Shown here one piece after another: positions 50,489 through 61,761 of a DNA stretch of 64,000 bases. Below the pieces are notes generated by a model. It was given only the letters and a program-made list of their open reading frames with translations, was not told the DNA's origin and made no database searches. A program made the position numbers and the translations under genes. Within the stretch, counting starts at the first letter, position 1. Every line of letters starts with the position of its first letter. The stretch covers positions 54,132,400 through 54,196,399 of the forward strand of contig CM042092.1 of NCBI GenBank assembly GCA_023512835.1, read 5' to 3'. The DNA comes from Taxillus chinensis (taxonomy: Eukaryota; Streptophyta; Magnoliopsida; Santalales; Loranthaceae).

Positions 50489-51896
50489 TCCTGCTTGCTG
50501 GGCCTGGGCCTTTGGTTGCCCCTATCCTTGGAATGAGGCTCCCGGTCCTTCTTGACTTGCTGGCCTTGGTTGCTCTGGGTATGGCGCTCTCGGTTGAAAC
50601 GGATTAGGTGTCATTGGATATGGAAATGGAACCCCTCCTTGCGGCAGGTATGGCATGAATTGGGGAGGTGGTGCAAAGATAAGCGCCTACCGGTGCCCCT
50701 CTATAGCACCCTGGTGCTTGGTAGAATGTTGGTTGTATCGGCGGGTGCGATGGGTATACCAGGTTGCTCTCATTTTCCTTCTTCTTTGCTGGTGGTTGAA
50801 ACCGTTTTGATGCCTCAGCCGCATCACCCTTTAGCTTTCCACCTTTAATTCCACTTTCTACTCGTTCACCGGATGCGACCAAGTCTGCAAAGTCGTTGGA
50901 GATGTTACCGATCAACTTCTCATAGTAGACACCTTTTAGTGTGTTGATAAAAAGAGTAGTGAGTTCTCTTTCGGTAAGGGGAGGTTGGACCTCCACAGTG
51001 CCTCTCTCCATCTTCGTGCATAATCTTTGAAATTCTCTTCGGATCCCTTCTCCATAGACTGCAGGGTTAGTCGATCCAGTGCCAGCTCGGTGACATGTTT
51101 GTACTGTGCCAAGAAGGAAGTAGCTAATTCCTTCCATGTCTTAATATGGTTTCCATTCAGTTGAAAATACCAATGAAGGGATGCCCCAGTTAGGCTTTCC
51201 TGGAAACAATGCATGAGGAGCTTGTCTTCACCAGCATAAGCGACCATCTTTTGACAATACATGGCCAGATGTGTCCTCGGACATCGTGTCCCGTTGAACT
51301 TTTCAAAATCTGGCATTTTGAATTTTGGCGGTAGCACCACTCCAGGGACTAAGCATAAGTCTTGTGGGCTAGTCATACCATAGCTGTCAATGCCTTCTAC
51401 GGCCTTCAATCTTTCCTCGAGTCGGCGTAGAGCGAGCGACTCAATATTTTCCCTGAGGAGCCGGGGAACCCACCGCTTCCATTACATTTCCTGATGCGGG
51501 CATAGTGAAATGAGTTTGATTTGGGGTAGGAGGTTGTGCCATAGCAGGATGGTATGTGGGTGCCTGGCTTGGAGCCAGGTTGGGTGACCGAACGACCTCC
51601 TGTCCTCGCTCTTGATGGTGATTGGTAGTTCCCCCGGTCGGAATTCTTCCTCTTTCTTGATCAATTTCGTGAGCATTTCCATTATTGCGGACATTTGCCC
51701 CCTGTAGGGTTTGTTGTGACTGTTCCAACCCCATGAGTCTGTTTCTCTGTTTCTTCTTGCCATTGGTCGCGGTTGAGGTATTTGATTGCGTCGGGATCCG
51801 AGATTGTAAGAGTGCGCAATCCTGGAGGGAGGCTGCTACCCACCTGGGTACAAGGGAACTTTTATTTGATTTTTCATTTGATATGCATGTATGCAT
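50489..51896 (-). pseudogene. gag: gag of J
   Basis: The Retrotrans_gag capsid domain is clear at 51409-51000: FKMPDFEKFNGTRCPRTHLA, MYCQKMVAYAGEDKLLMHCF, SLTGASLHWYFQLNGNHIKT and FLAQYKHVTELALDRLTLQS. A frameshift near 51010 leads to PPLTERELTTLFINTLKGVY and VASGERVESGIKGGKL. The N-terminal section (51896-51441) is a Gln/Asn-rich basic stretch and is separated by another frameshift. The region 50604-50489 is Pro/Gly-rich. Confidence 0.85.
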
Positions 51897-52044
51897 GAAT
51901 GTCTATACAGAGGGTTAAAAAAACAAACAACTTTATTGCAAACAACACACAATACAAACACTTAATACAAACATGCAATACTGAAATGCCATGTAAAATG
52001 GAAGCTATCACTACATGATCTTAAGGCATTCTTCCAGTCATCTC
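51897..52044 (-). other. Spacer between ORF1 and gag of J
   Basis: About 150 bp, A/T-rich and non-coding, with AACAAACAACTTTATTGC on the plus strand. No promoter or splice signal is evident. Confidence 0.6.
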
Positions 52045-53518
52045 CTAAGGAGCACGACGCCTCTTTCTCTGGGGTGGTCGTTCACCCGCATCCTCCCGCC
52101 GCTTCATTATGGTCGCGATCTGTTTTTCCTTCCTGCGGCCTTTGAAGAGTTCCTTCTAGAGATGCTTCTAGCCTCCGGATCTGCCGCCTTAAAGTCTGAT
52201 TTCCTGGAGGATAGCCTTCATGTCCGAAGGTTAGTCGTGGCTTGTGTTGTGCCCTCCAAGATATGTATCTTTGGGAAAACACCAGGTTTTGAACTGTTGG
52301 GTTGGATCTTGTGTGGTGTGGACCATGCTTGATACATCTTCTTGCCTTCTTCTATGAGCATGGCTCTCTTGTAAGTGAAGTCACACTCTTCCATGCCAAA
52401 GAGCACGGGAATAATCTGATGACGCCCCACTTGTCTTCCCACCTGCAGTGGTGCATATGCGGTTCCTCCCCCAGGGACCTAAAAGTGGAACCCAATTGTA
52501 GTCCCCGCAGCCTATATGTCATGGAGACCACCGGCATCCAAGGAGCAGTCCAAGTAATGTCGGCTTCGTGAGGTTCCCCAACTTCTTTTTCCATCTTTCA
52601 AAGTCTTTTGGTAGGCTCCACTTGCCGAGCGAGAATATCTAGTAGTGTTGTGGCTGGTACTTGATAAACAAGCAGGGAAACGATGAACACTACGGGGGAA
52701 ATGACCTTGCAACCAAGTACATAGGAGAGGTAAGCACCCCATGAACTGTCCCGAGCCTTTACTCCTTAGGTAAGTAAGAGATCGGATGGTTTCGGCCAAG
52801 ATAGCAGGAGTAGGGTCACATCCTTTGAGCACCTGCTAGACCAAATCTGCAATTGCCCCATCAATGTGGGCCGGTATCCTCGGGAAAATGACTAGCCCAT
52901 ATATAGCTAGTGTAAGCAATTTGTGTGCCTCCGCTTCCGTTGCGGTTGTATTATTTCTTTGATTGTTGCCCATGGAAGATATTCACGCCCACCGTAAGTT
53001 GTGACCACCGGTGAGTCCCATACCTGGCTTTCCCATAATCTCAGCAAAGGCCCTTCGGCATGACCTTCTGGGCTCGGCGGATAGACTTTCATTTTGTTTT
53101 CCACGGGGATATCCAAGTAATCTTCGTATTCTTCTATTGTGGGAACAAGATCTAGGCCGTTGAAGTTGAAGCACCGCCGTCGAGGTTCCCAGAAATAAAT
53201 GGCTGCCCCAAGCATATCCGTATCGGCCAGTAGCTCGGTTACATGGAGCAAATCCCCAAACTGTTGTATGTATACGCTTTTCCTTTCATCTGACCATTGC
53301 TTCCATATTGTCTGTACCTCCTTAGTATAGTCCAGCTGATCTTCTATGATAATATGTTCTGCCTTGTAGGCCTCTCCTGGCGGGACATCTCCAAGGCGAA
53401 GTTGAATGTCTCCTGATGGTTGGGCCACTACCGTGACAGTCTCCTTGTCCTGAAGGCCTTTTAGGAGATGACTGAAAGTTGCCATGCCTATATGAATGAT
53501 GAATGTCATGTTATGCAT
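52045..53518 (-). pseudogene. ORF1 of J, upstream of gag
   Basis: Starts MHNMTFIIHIGMATFSHLLK. An alternative start is MATFSHLLKGL at about 53485, preferred because it matches the usual short leader. The first 200 residues are open and contain FGDLLHVTELLADTDMLGAA, IYFWEPRRRCFNFNGLDLVP and TIEEYEDYLDIPVENKMKVY. They recall the plant mobile-domain-like DUF7745 family (name from memory). Later parts appear in shifting frames (WTAPWMPVVSMTYRLRG, GMEECDFTYKRAMLIEEGKK), ending PPQRKRRRAP-stop at 52045-52047. Ogre elements carry an ORF1 of unknown function here. Confidence 0.78.
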
Positions 53519-54092
53519 GATGATAGGTTAGGATGACAAGTCAGGACAAAGAATAAACCAATAGTAAAGACAGTCAAATGTGCAGGGGATGACTTAAGGA
53601 CTACCCTATAAAACAAAGGTTAGCACGGCACGGAATGAGCAAGCAAAATGTGGGTCAATACCCCTGATGGGCTTTTATTGCTACCCCTATCTTATTCGTT
53701 GGTTCCCAAACTTCCTCAATAGAGGGCTCCGTACACCATGGGATTTACCGGAGGGGGATCTTAAAAGGATGTGCCTTAAAAGAACCTCAAGCTTGAGTGA
53801 GGAGTCCGAGGCCCCATTGCGGATAATGATCAACGCGCTGGGGACCGTACTGAACCTCACTAACCTAAATTGTGTTAAACCCGAGTATAAGGTTATGCAT
53901 GAATGCAACAAGTATGGAAAGCAATAAATCACAACTATCATGGTAATGAAAGCGTATAAATAAATCACAGTTTAAATGACAATTGTATAAAAACAACTTG
54001 GCATGACAGTTACATATATACACCAGCACAATTAAATATAACCTCCTAAGTCCTAGTTCTAGACCTAACTCTCTAAAGTGTTCATGATTTAT
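53519..54092 (-). other. 5' leader of J
   Basis: Non-coding, about 570 bp between PBS and ORF1. Nothing recognised. Confidence 0.65.
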
Positions 54093-54110
54093 TCCCCAGC
54101 AGAGTCGCCA
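54093..54110 (-). other. Primer-binding site of J
   Basis: On the minus strand TGGCGACTCTGCTGGGGA, two bases from the 5' LTR. It is not methionine type. Ogre elements use an arginine tRNA primer, and I infer the same here without checking a tRNA. Confidence 0.7.
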
Positions 54111-54112
54111 GC

Positions 54113-54656
54113 TGTCATCACTGGTTTTTGTCCGGGCCCTTTTTGGGGTGAGCTCAAACTAAATCAATGGTGAGAAATTTTAGAGTCGCCACCAACTGTT
54201 TTTGGGGTACAGTTGGATACCCTCTACATTGAGTAGTCTTAAGTGTGTGGTCTGCGTTATCAGAGATGGGTTCGGGAGTTGGTTACGTGTAGGGAAGGAT
54301 TAGCACCCCTACAGCGCCCTTTCGGTATCTAATTTAGGAGGAGGAGGTTTTATTTTATTTGTACTGCCATAGCTGGGTTAAGTTTCCTAAAAAGTCTATG
54401 ATTTTTATTTAGCTAAGTTATTTACTAAAGTCATGGTTAAAATGGATTTATCCTAAATTTCTAAAAAAAGGAATCCTAAAAATTTTTGGTTTTTGTTTGA
54501 AGTGGAGAATGAGATCCTAGGGATTGGTTTTGGTTTTGGAAATTGAAGTCCTAGACAAAATTTTTTCTTTGGTTTTTTAGAAAACATACATTTTTTTTTT
54601 GTATTTTGTAGAGAAAACGTTTTGTTTTGTTTTGCTTCATTTTTTTTGTTTTTTTT

Positions 54657-54690
<34 letters not shown>

Positions 54691-57292
54691 TGTTTTTTGT
54701 GTTTTTTTTTTTTTTTTTTGTTTGGCAAATTGAAGTACTAATTTTTTTGGTTTAAAAACATTGAAGCTTTTTTTGTTTTTTTTTTTTTTTTTTTTTTTTT
54801 TTGTTTTGTTTGGAAAACACATTTTTTTGACAGAATTGAAACTAAATCTACACATACATATTTGAATTTTTAACTATGGTGCACTGTCAAAATAAATGTG
54901 AGGTGTGTGCAAGTGGCATTCGAAAAATGAAAATAAATAAGAATGACAACAATTAAGACCACTCTCTTTCTTCCCCTTTTTCTCTCTTTTTTTTTTTCAT
55001 ATCACTCTCCCTTTTTCTTTGCTCTCTGTTTTTTTTCTTACTACTTGCTATTACAAATTACAACCCTATATTAAGGCAACACAAAACAAAACAATATAAT
55101 AATATACAGATGCGTGAAGTGGAACAAAGTGAATCAAAATAAAGAGTAAAAAAAACAAAAAAAAAAAATAAACTGACTCGAGCTCTAGCCTGAAATTCCT
55201 GTAGCAACAGCGTTGACGGGTGGATGAAACTCCAAGAGCAGTCGGTCGGAATCGGGCTAGAGACATGGTCCTGCTGGCAACGACTACGAATGGACCTTCT
55301 TTTTTGTTTTCGGTATTTGTTGCTGGAAATATGGAAAAAAAAAAAGGAACGAAAATAAAATTGGGGAATTGACAATGATGTTGCAGACTTTCTAGGTTTG
55401 GAATGGGGGTGAGTGTATTGTATGAATGCTGGCAAAGTGAAGAGAGAAGTGAGAAGAAAAGGAAAGAAAAAGAATTCGGATGGGATGTGTGTTGTTGTTT
55501 TTTTTTTCTTCTTGGGGGAGGCAGGAGTTGGGCGAATTTGAGATGGAATGGCAGCAAATCTGGGCGTTCTTCCTTTTATCTCTCTTTCCTGCAGGACGTC
55601 CTCTCTTTCTGGGTGTGATCTCTGCTTTTTTTTTGTTTTGGGACTGCACTCTTCCTCCTTTTTTCTCTGCCGCACCTCTTCTTTTCTTATCTCTCCTTTC
55701 TTGTTTGAACTCTCTGTTTTTCTTTCTTTTCTCTCCTGTTTGCATTGGGATGATGCTGGGGCCTCTTTTTTTTTTTGATGTCTCGGTTGATCTCTGTCAC
55801 GATGATGGCTCTTCTTTTTTTTCTCTCTCTTTTTCTTTTTCTTTTTTTTTTCCTCCCTTTTTTGATCGCTCTCTTCAATGAAAAACAGGCTCTCTTCTTT
55901 CAATCCCCCTCTCGAACTCTCCCTGCGCAGGGGCTGAAGACTGCATCTTAAGGGCTGCATAAAATTTTTGGCTGGATTCCCATTAATTGCTGCATTTAAT
56001 GCTCTATTATGAAGGCAGCGTTTTTTAATTGCAGATTTTGTATTTTGTCTGGTGGACAGCTTGTGCGGGAAACAGGGGAGCTCGTGATTGCCTTTTTGAA
56101 GTTGTATTTTAGCAGCACATGTGGTTGACAGGTTGGTGAGAAATGATTCCTTGTCTGATGGCCAGCGCAGAAGATGGGTCTCGTGAAGCCAGCGAGAAGA
56201 ATAAGCCAGCGAGGAAGCCAGCGAGAAAAATCAGCGAAGGCAAAAAAGGGTCGGAGGTTCGAAGTGTCGGCAGGTCGAAGAGTCGGCAGGGTCGAAGTGT
56301 CGGCAGGGTCGAAGCTTCGGTGGGTTGAATTTCAGTGGGGCAAAAGTCAACGGTCAATGAGTCGAAGTGTCGGCAGGTCGAAGGTCAATGGTCAACAGGC
56401 CGAAAACTTATTGGTATTGCAGGTCAAGGTTCAAAGGTCGGAGTGTCGGCGGCGGGGCTTCGAGGCTTCGAGGGTCGAAGGTGGAAGGCGTACGGGTACC
56501 GCGGATCGAAGGTCGGAGTGTCGGCAGCGAGGCTTCGAGGCTTCGAGGCTCCGAGGCTTCAAGGCTCTGAGGCTTTGATGCTTCGATGCTTCGAGGCTTC
56601 GAGGCTCCGAGGCTTCAATGCTTCGAGGCTTTAGGGCTTCGAGGCTTCGAGGCTTCGGGGCTTCGAGGCTTCGGGGCTTCGAGCTTCGGGGCTTCGAGGC
56701 TTCGGGGCTTCGAGCTTCGGGACTTCGAGGCCTCGAGGCTTCGGGGCTTCGAGGCTTCGAAAGTCAACGGGTCGCAGTGTCGGCAGGTCAACGGTCAACG
56801 GTCAACGGTCTTAATTACCTTTTTACCCCCACCAAAAATGCAAAAATGGGTAACCTTCCAGGATTTGTTTAGGGAGATCCGTATTCGCCTACATAGGCAT
56901 TTTGAAGGGTTTCGCCTGATCACTTTTGCGGGTAGGTTGACCAGGGGCATTGACCGTCTTTTGGCAAGTTTGCCTTTTTCCAACGAAAGTTGTTTTGGCC
57001 ATAACTTCTTTATTTTAGGTCCGAGTTGAGCTCGGTCAAGTGCGTTGGTCTCCAATTTTCATCCTCCATCACCTGGTGTTGGTCTTGGGGTGCTTCAAGG
57101 ACTTATAGCAGAAGTCATTAATTTTGAACTCCCCCATCCGTGTCAATTGTATCCATCTCGTGCAGATTGGGGTAGACCATTCCTTGGAAGTATGGGATCA
57201 TTGTGGACCTGTTCAACAAGGTATATGGCATGGGCAGAAAGGTATATCAAATGGGGTTAGTATGTCCAACCCGGACAAAATGGGGTCCAACA
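54113..57292 (-). mobile_element. 5' LTR of J
   Basis: 3180 bp, TGTCATCACTGG...GGGGTCCAACA. Nearly identical to 38963-42265 apart from T-run lengths and a shorter TCGAGGCT array (56458-56765). No clear TATA box found on the minus strand near the middle; the transcription start is unresolved. Confidence 0.93.
56458..56765. repeat. GGCTTCGAG short-period array in J 5' LTR
   Basis: About 300 bp of the same 7-10-bp units as at 41286-41724, but roughly 130 bp shorter. The flanking TCGAAGTGTCGGCAGG-type units (56240-56440) are also present. Confidence 0.9.
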
Positions 57293-59546
57293 ATATCGAT
57301 TGAAAGCGGCAAGTTCAGCTGGGCTGGCTCCTGTAGTGACAGTGTGCGGTGGTACCATCGTTGTAGTGGTGGAGGTAGCGGCTAGTTTAGTGGGTGAAGC
57401 TGGCATGGAGTGCTCAGCCGGACTTGGATGGGTCGTGGAGGAACCAGGCTGAGTGGAGGATGAGGTTTGGCCTGGAGCAGTAGGATGCTTCTTCATGCGT
57501 GTCCCAATGGGCACATCATCATTATCATCAGAGTCTGTGAGTACAGTGGTTCTGTGTGCACGCTTTCGCCCACGGGAGTAAGTGGCTATTGGTGGAGGTG
57601 GTGAATAACTTGGAGTAGGCTCTGCTGATTGTGTAGGATCTTCAACTGGTTTAGGTGCAGGCCTATCTGTTGGTAGCTTGTGTGGGTCTTTGACAGTTAG
57701 AGTTATCTCCCCACTGGCAAGGCAATGACATTCAGAGAGAATGGCCCCCAAGGTTGTATTGAGACCTTGGTATTGCTTTTGGTAAGCACCTTTTATGTCT
57801 TCACAGTGTTCCCCCAGATGTCTAAACCCATCGGAGTTTACACGCATGAGAGACGTCATCGCTTACTACACCTTGTCTAGGGTAGGCTTAGATAATTCTA
57901 CTTGAGTTCGTACCACGTCCATGCCTAATTCCACTGCAGCAAGTTGTTCTTCAAAAGCTTGAGATATTGACGCTTGAAGGACACCCGAGGCAATCAGTTT
58001 CTCAAGCACTTTGGTTGCAAGAAGATCTACCTCTTCATCCGTCAGGGAACGGGAGTGACGCAGCTATCAATGGAATAGCCATTGGGATGTGGGTTGCTGA
58101 ATCCTCACTCACCTGAGTGGCCACTTGATGAGTTTTCGGTGCAGGTGGTGTGGCCATCTCAGAAATATCCACAGGTATAGAACCCTGTGGTGTTGCTTTA
58201 GCATCAGAGTCACTTGCCTTAGCTGCAAGTGCTTCTTGTGCTTCTTGTGCTTCCTCTACCTCAACTGCTGAATCTATTGTCACATCATGGAGAGCTGATG
58301 GGATAGGTGTGTCCACCATGATAGGAGATGGGGCAACTATTGAAACAGCTTCCACTGGGTCTCTCCTCACAAGACCCTGCTCTACCAACCAACTGATCAG
58401 ATGGTCTCTATCTACCATCTGCTTGCCAAAGGCAATCCATGGCTTCCTCAAATGAGCGGGGCTCATATGAGCCTTGGCATACTCAACATAAAAGTCTTCT
58501 ACCACAGACTCTCTAAGAGAACTAATAGAACAGGTGTTGTACCCCTAACCTCTAGGGTTTCCTATACCGGTGACTGCCCTCCAGCTGCAGGCTCTCTTAC
58601 CTCTGCAGTATCACTGGGCCGATCAACAGGTTGAGCTTCCTCTAGTGTAGGGTCAGTGGGGAGATAGGTTCGACAATATTCTCCACCACTTCAGTTGTAT
58701 GGACCGTTGCGATAGACGCATAGGATGCTCGAGAAGTCCTGGGGAACAGTCTTGCTGACGTGGTCTAGGAGCTGGGGCTCTAACAGAACTTGCAGCGTCC
58801 TCAGCGAGACTTCTCACACTCGACCTGGGCCTTTTCATAGGCCTGATCTCTAGCTGGCCATCCTCGTATATGCTCTTGAAGATAAACTTAGCCAATAGTG
58901 GCACCGTGGGTCGGTGATTGAACACATCAGGGTGAAGGAACCTTAGAATTTTAGTAAGAACCAGTCCAAAGTGCCCCTTCTTGCTCTGGATTATGTTGTG
59001 TAGCTGAGCTCCCTAGTCTATTCTTTTTCCTTGAAGTACACTACACATGATCTTCATCTGCTCATGGCTTGCACAGTCATGAGCAGTCTTCTTGCAAAGT
59101 AGGCACTGTCCGGTGACTATGAGAGTCGCCAGTGCCTGACCGGAGAACCAAATTTTTAGGGCTTCCCATCCTTGCTTTTCAAGGTTGGAATACCCCAGAA
59201 AAGACTTACACTCTTCTCTGGAGAGACTGGGTAGAGGTTCAAAGTTACCTTTAGGGAGTGGAAGTGCATTTCGAAGCGTTTCGGCAGAGACCCGAATCTT
59301 CATTCCTTGTACTGTTCCCACCATGTCGTCTCCAGAGATTGCCGAAGTCTCATGAAACTCTGAGACGTGTTCCACCAGTACATCATGCATCCTCGAGCAC
59401 ACGGATGCAATCCCAGATTCAACGAGGCGATTTTTGAACTCGCCCAACCAGCTAACCTTCACGTCACCTATGGCTTCCCAGTCGACAATGAAGCTCGGGA
59501 CGATTTCACCTAGACCTTCTGCCATCGATGAGCTAAGGCTTGCCAT
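57293..59546 (-). pseudogene. ORF3 N-terminal part of Copia-II element D
   Basis: The start is placed at the ATG 59546-59544 (MASLSSSMAEGLG); an upstream in-frame ATG at 59573 lies in the CT-rich leader. The first ~230 residues parallel the Copia-I ORF3: PSFIVDWEAIG, VQGMKIRVSAETLRNALPL, GWEALKIWFSGQALATLIVT and VLTKILRFLHPDVFNHRPTV. A TAG at 59013-59015 is in frame. A frameshift near 58800 leads to a Ser/Pro/Ala-rich linker (58505-57860), with AHLRKPWIAFGKQMVDRDHL, and a last frame with a basic RGRKRAHR. It reaches J at AELAAFNRY and continues at 38957 with the Ulp1-like part. Full ORF3 length would be about 970 codons, close to B's 913. Confidence 0.8.
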
Positions 59547-59775
59547 AGAGGTTATAGAGAGAGAAAGAGACACTCGTAGAGAGAGATTGTAAGGTTCAAA
59601 GGTGGTCAGAGGAGAGAGAGAGAGAGAGAGAACAAGGATCGAAGAGAGAGAGAGAGAGAGAGAGAGAACGAGAATCGAAGAGAGAGAGAGAGGGAGCGCT
59701 TAGGGTTAGGGTTCGAGTGTGAAAACGAAGAACGTACCTCTGGGCTCCGTCTCTATCAGTGACTTATATATGAGG
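59547..59775 (-). promoter_or_regulatory. Putative internal promoter of D ORF3
   Basis: Minus strand order: TATA (CCTCATATATAAGTC, 59775-59761), telo-box (AACCCTAACCCTAA, about 59713-59699), then a leader with three CT microsatellite blocks to the ATG at 59546. It is longer than in B and E because of the microsatellites (59603-59690). Confidence 0.55.
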
Positions 59776-61430
59776 TGGGAAGTGTACCATAGAAGTCACA
59801 TACTCGGTCGGTTCGTCTTCAGCGTCCGCGTCGTTTTCTCTGACCCGTCTCTTTATCTTTCGGATCCACCTATTGGAGTACTCAAGCAATGAGTGCACGT
59901 CACCCGTTGTGTCGGTGTATTTTGAATTTTAAGTGCACAATAGCGTGCTTACATGTCTTCGGCGCTTGAGGAATAAGGGAGACAAATCCGTTAAGCTTCG
60001 ACCCTCAGGACTGTGACCCTACGAAGCTGCGTAGAGAGTCTCCGAGCTTCAAGGCTACGAAGAAGTAGTCTTCGAGTTAGCAGTTCCTCGATGCTTTGTG
60101 CTTCATGATTGACTACGAATTCAGCGATAGTGGCGGATTCCTCTGGACTTTTTCAACACTTAACAACACGAATGTGATTTATATGATATCTTATAAAAAC
60201 ATGCATGATAAATAGTGCTGTAAATGGAATTATGAGTACATGTTCAGAGCTTGAATTCTCACAAGTGAAATACCTAGTTTACATGTATGACTACTGTTTG
60301 ACGACCATTTTTCTTTCCATTAACCTTAGAAATAACTAAGTGCTTCATCATTCAATTCTTTATATAGGACATTGATCACAATGTCAACATAGCATCCAGT
60401 AAACCATAGTCAGTTCATTTTACCATCCCAGTCATGAATTTGATAGTCAACTCACATATAAGCAAAACTCATACAGTGAAGGCCTCACCCTCTCACTCTC
60501 GGATTAGCATGTGAGTATGATTCCGGAACTAGGATTATACTATTTGATATACTCATGGTCAACCAAATCTTACCACAAACCCTGATCCAACAATGATTTT
60601 CAGTTCAGCATAGATGATGAGAGACAGGAAATTGTCCTATTGAGAATCAGAACACACACTCTATCAATGTCTAACGTACAACACAATACATGTATAGAGT
60701 TTGGAGGTTGATCATTCATATTGTTTGTGTGAGCTGCCCCTTTTTCTTTGTAGAGCACTCATTTTTAGTACTAATTCATGAACCTTTTCATTGTGATAGA
60801 GCTCAACACAGTTTCTTTTGGATATTAGATGATCATACAGTTTGAACTCCAATTATTACTCTGAAGGAGACACATTTGAGGGTAGTAGTGAGGACTCCCC
60901 TTAAGATAGGCAATCTATTTTATAGTCTCTTTTTGCCTTTTTCACCTTGCCTTTTTCCATTGAAAGGTATTAGCTCTTTTTGAGTAATAGGCCTTTTATG
61001 ATTCTCAAGTTCTATAGTCTCAATCATCCTTAGAGCATTAAATCATTGAGGATCCTTTCCGTGCAAGCCAACAGTACCATGAGATACTACAGTTCCTGCT
61101 AGTTAATGAATGAAATGGTACATAGGCGATATTCACTCAGAAAAGAACAACATATAATGGGAATATCATTTGATGATTATGGAGGGAAATGCACTCATTA
61201 CACTACGACTTGCCGAATTATGACAGGTTGCATAAATGACTTATACCAGGTTCAGGGGTAGCAAGTTTCATCCATGTGATTTCTCAATGTCCCGCAGTAG
61301 AAATGTATGAATTACACTTAGGCACTGCTAATTTTCATGGAGAGATAACCAGTTATTAACAGTGTCTTACTTATGTTCATGCACATGTACTTAGTTTGAA
61401 GTAAGTGAAACAAAGGACATGCACTAAGAA
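59776..61430 (-). other. pol-ORF3 spacer of D, no gene
   Basis: About 1.65 kb, the same length as the B spacer. Near 59995-60080 it holds CGA-rich motifs (CTTCGACCCTC, CTACGAAG, CTTCGAG) like those of the D LTR. The rest is A/T-rich with no credible coding frame. Confidence 0.7.
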
Positions 61431-61761
61431 TTATGGAATTAAATCTAGCATGCCGAGTTTTGTCAGAATTTCATTGAACTTCGCTTCGTGTAGTGGTTTG
61501 GTGAATATGTCGGCAAACTGGTTATCAGTGGATATATACTCAAGGGAAATGTCCTTCTTCAAGACATGGTCATGTATGAAGTGATGTCGACCTCAATGTG
61601 TTTGGTTTTAGGATGCATGACAGGATTGTTGGAAATTGCAATGGCGCTTGTGTTGTCACGGTATAGTGGCATAGCTTTCAGGTTGAATCCATAGTGTGAA
61701 AGTTGACCGGCCATCCAAAGCAATCGAGCACAAGAACTTCCTTGTAATATATTCAACTTTC
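61431..61761 (-). pseudogene. pol: RNase H C-terminal end of D pol
   Basis: The minus strand reads CARLLWMAGQLSHYGFNLKA, MPLYRDNTSAIAISNNPVMH and PKTKHIEV. After a one-base loss near 61592 another frame continues HDHVLKKDISLEYI and ADIFTKPL and ends in a stop at 61431-61433. It matches RNase H of B (16554-16838). The 5' side is cut by the C LTR. Confidence 0.88.

Larger units (their letters stand above)
38963..57292 (-). mobile_element. Ogre/Tat-type Ty3/gypsy element J, about 18.3 kb, both LTRs
   Basis: On the minus strand: 5' LTR 54113-57292, PBS (not methionine type), ORF1, gag, protease, G-patch, intron, RT, RNase H, second RNase H, integrase without chromodomain, 3' UTR with minisatellite, PPT, 3' LTR 38963-42265. 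Flanks are ATATT (38958-38962) and ATATC (57293-57297), a TSD with one mismatch. Removing J rejoins D's ORF3 in frame, which supports the boundaries. LTRs over 3 kb, an extra ORF before gag, dual RNase H, an intron and 3' UTR tandem repeats are hallmarks of the Ogre/Tat lineage. Confidence 0.93.
35848..61761 (-). mobile_element. Copia-II element D, 3' half, split by J
   Basis: On the minus strand: RNase H end (61761-61431), spacer, ORF3 promoter-like region, ORF3 N-terminal part (59546-57293), J insertion, ORF3 C-terminal part (38957-38316), PPT, LTR (37816-35848). RT and everything 5' of it is displaced by C, which inserted at 61762 in the opposite direction. Assigned to Copia-II by its LTR. 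Confidence 0.85.

Noticed and set aside
38958..57297. Perfect TSD for J
   Set aside because: Flanks are ATATT and ATATC, one mismatch. Boundaries are accepted on LTR ends and the restored ORF3 frame instead.
59603..59690. GA microsatellite as a separate feature
   Set aside because: It is part of the CT-rich leader of D's ORF3 and is described there.
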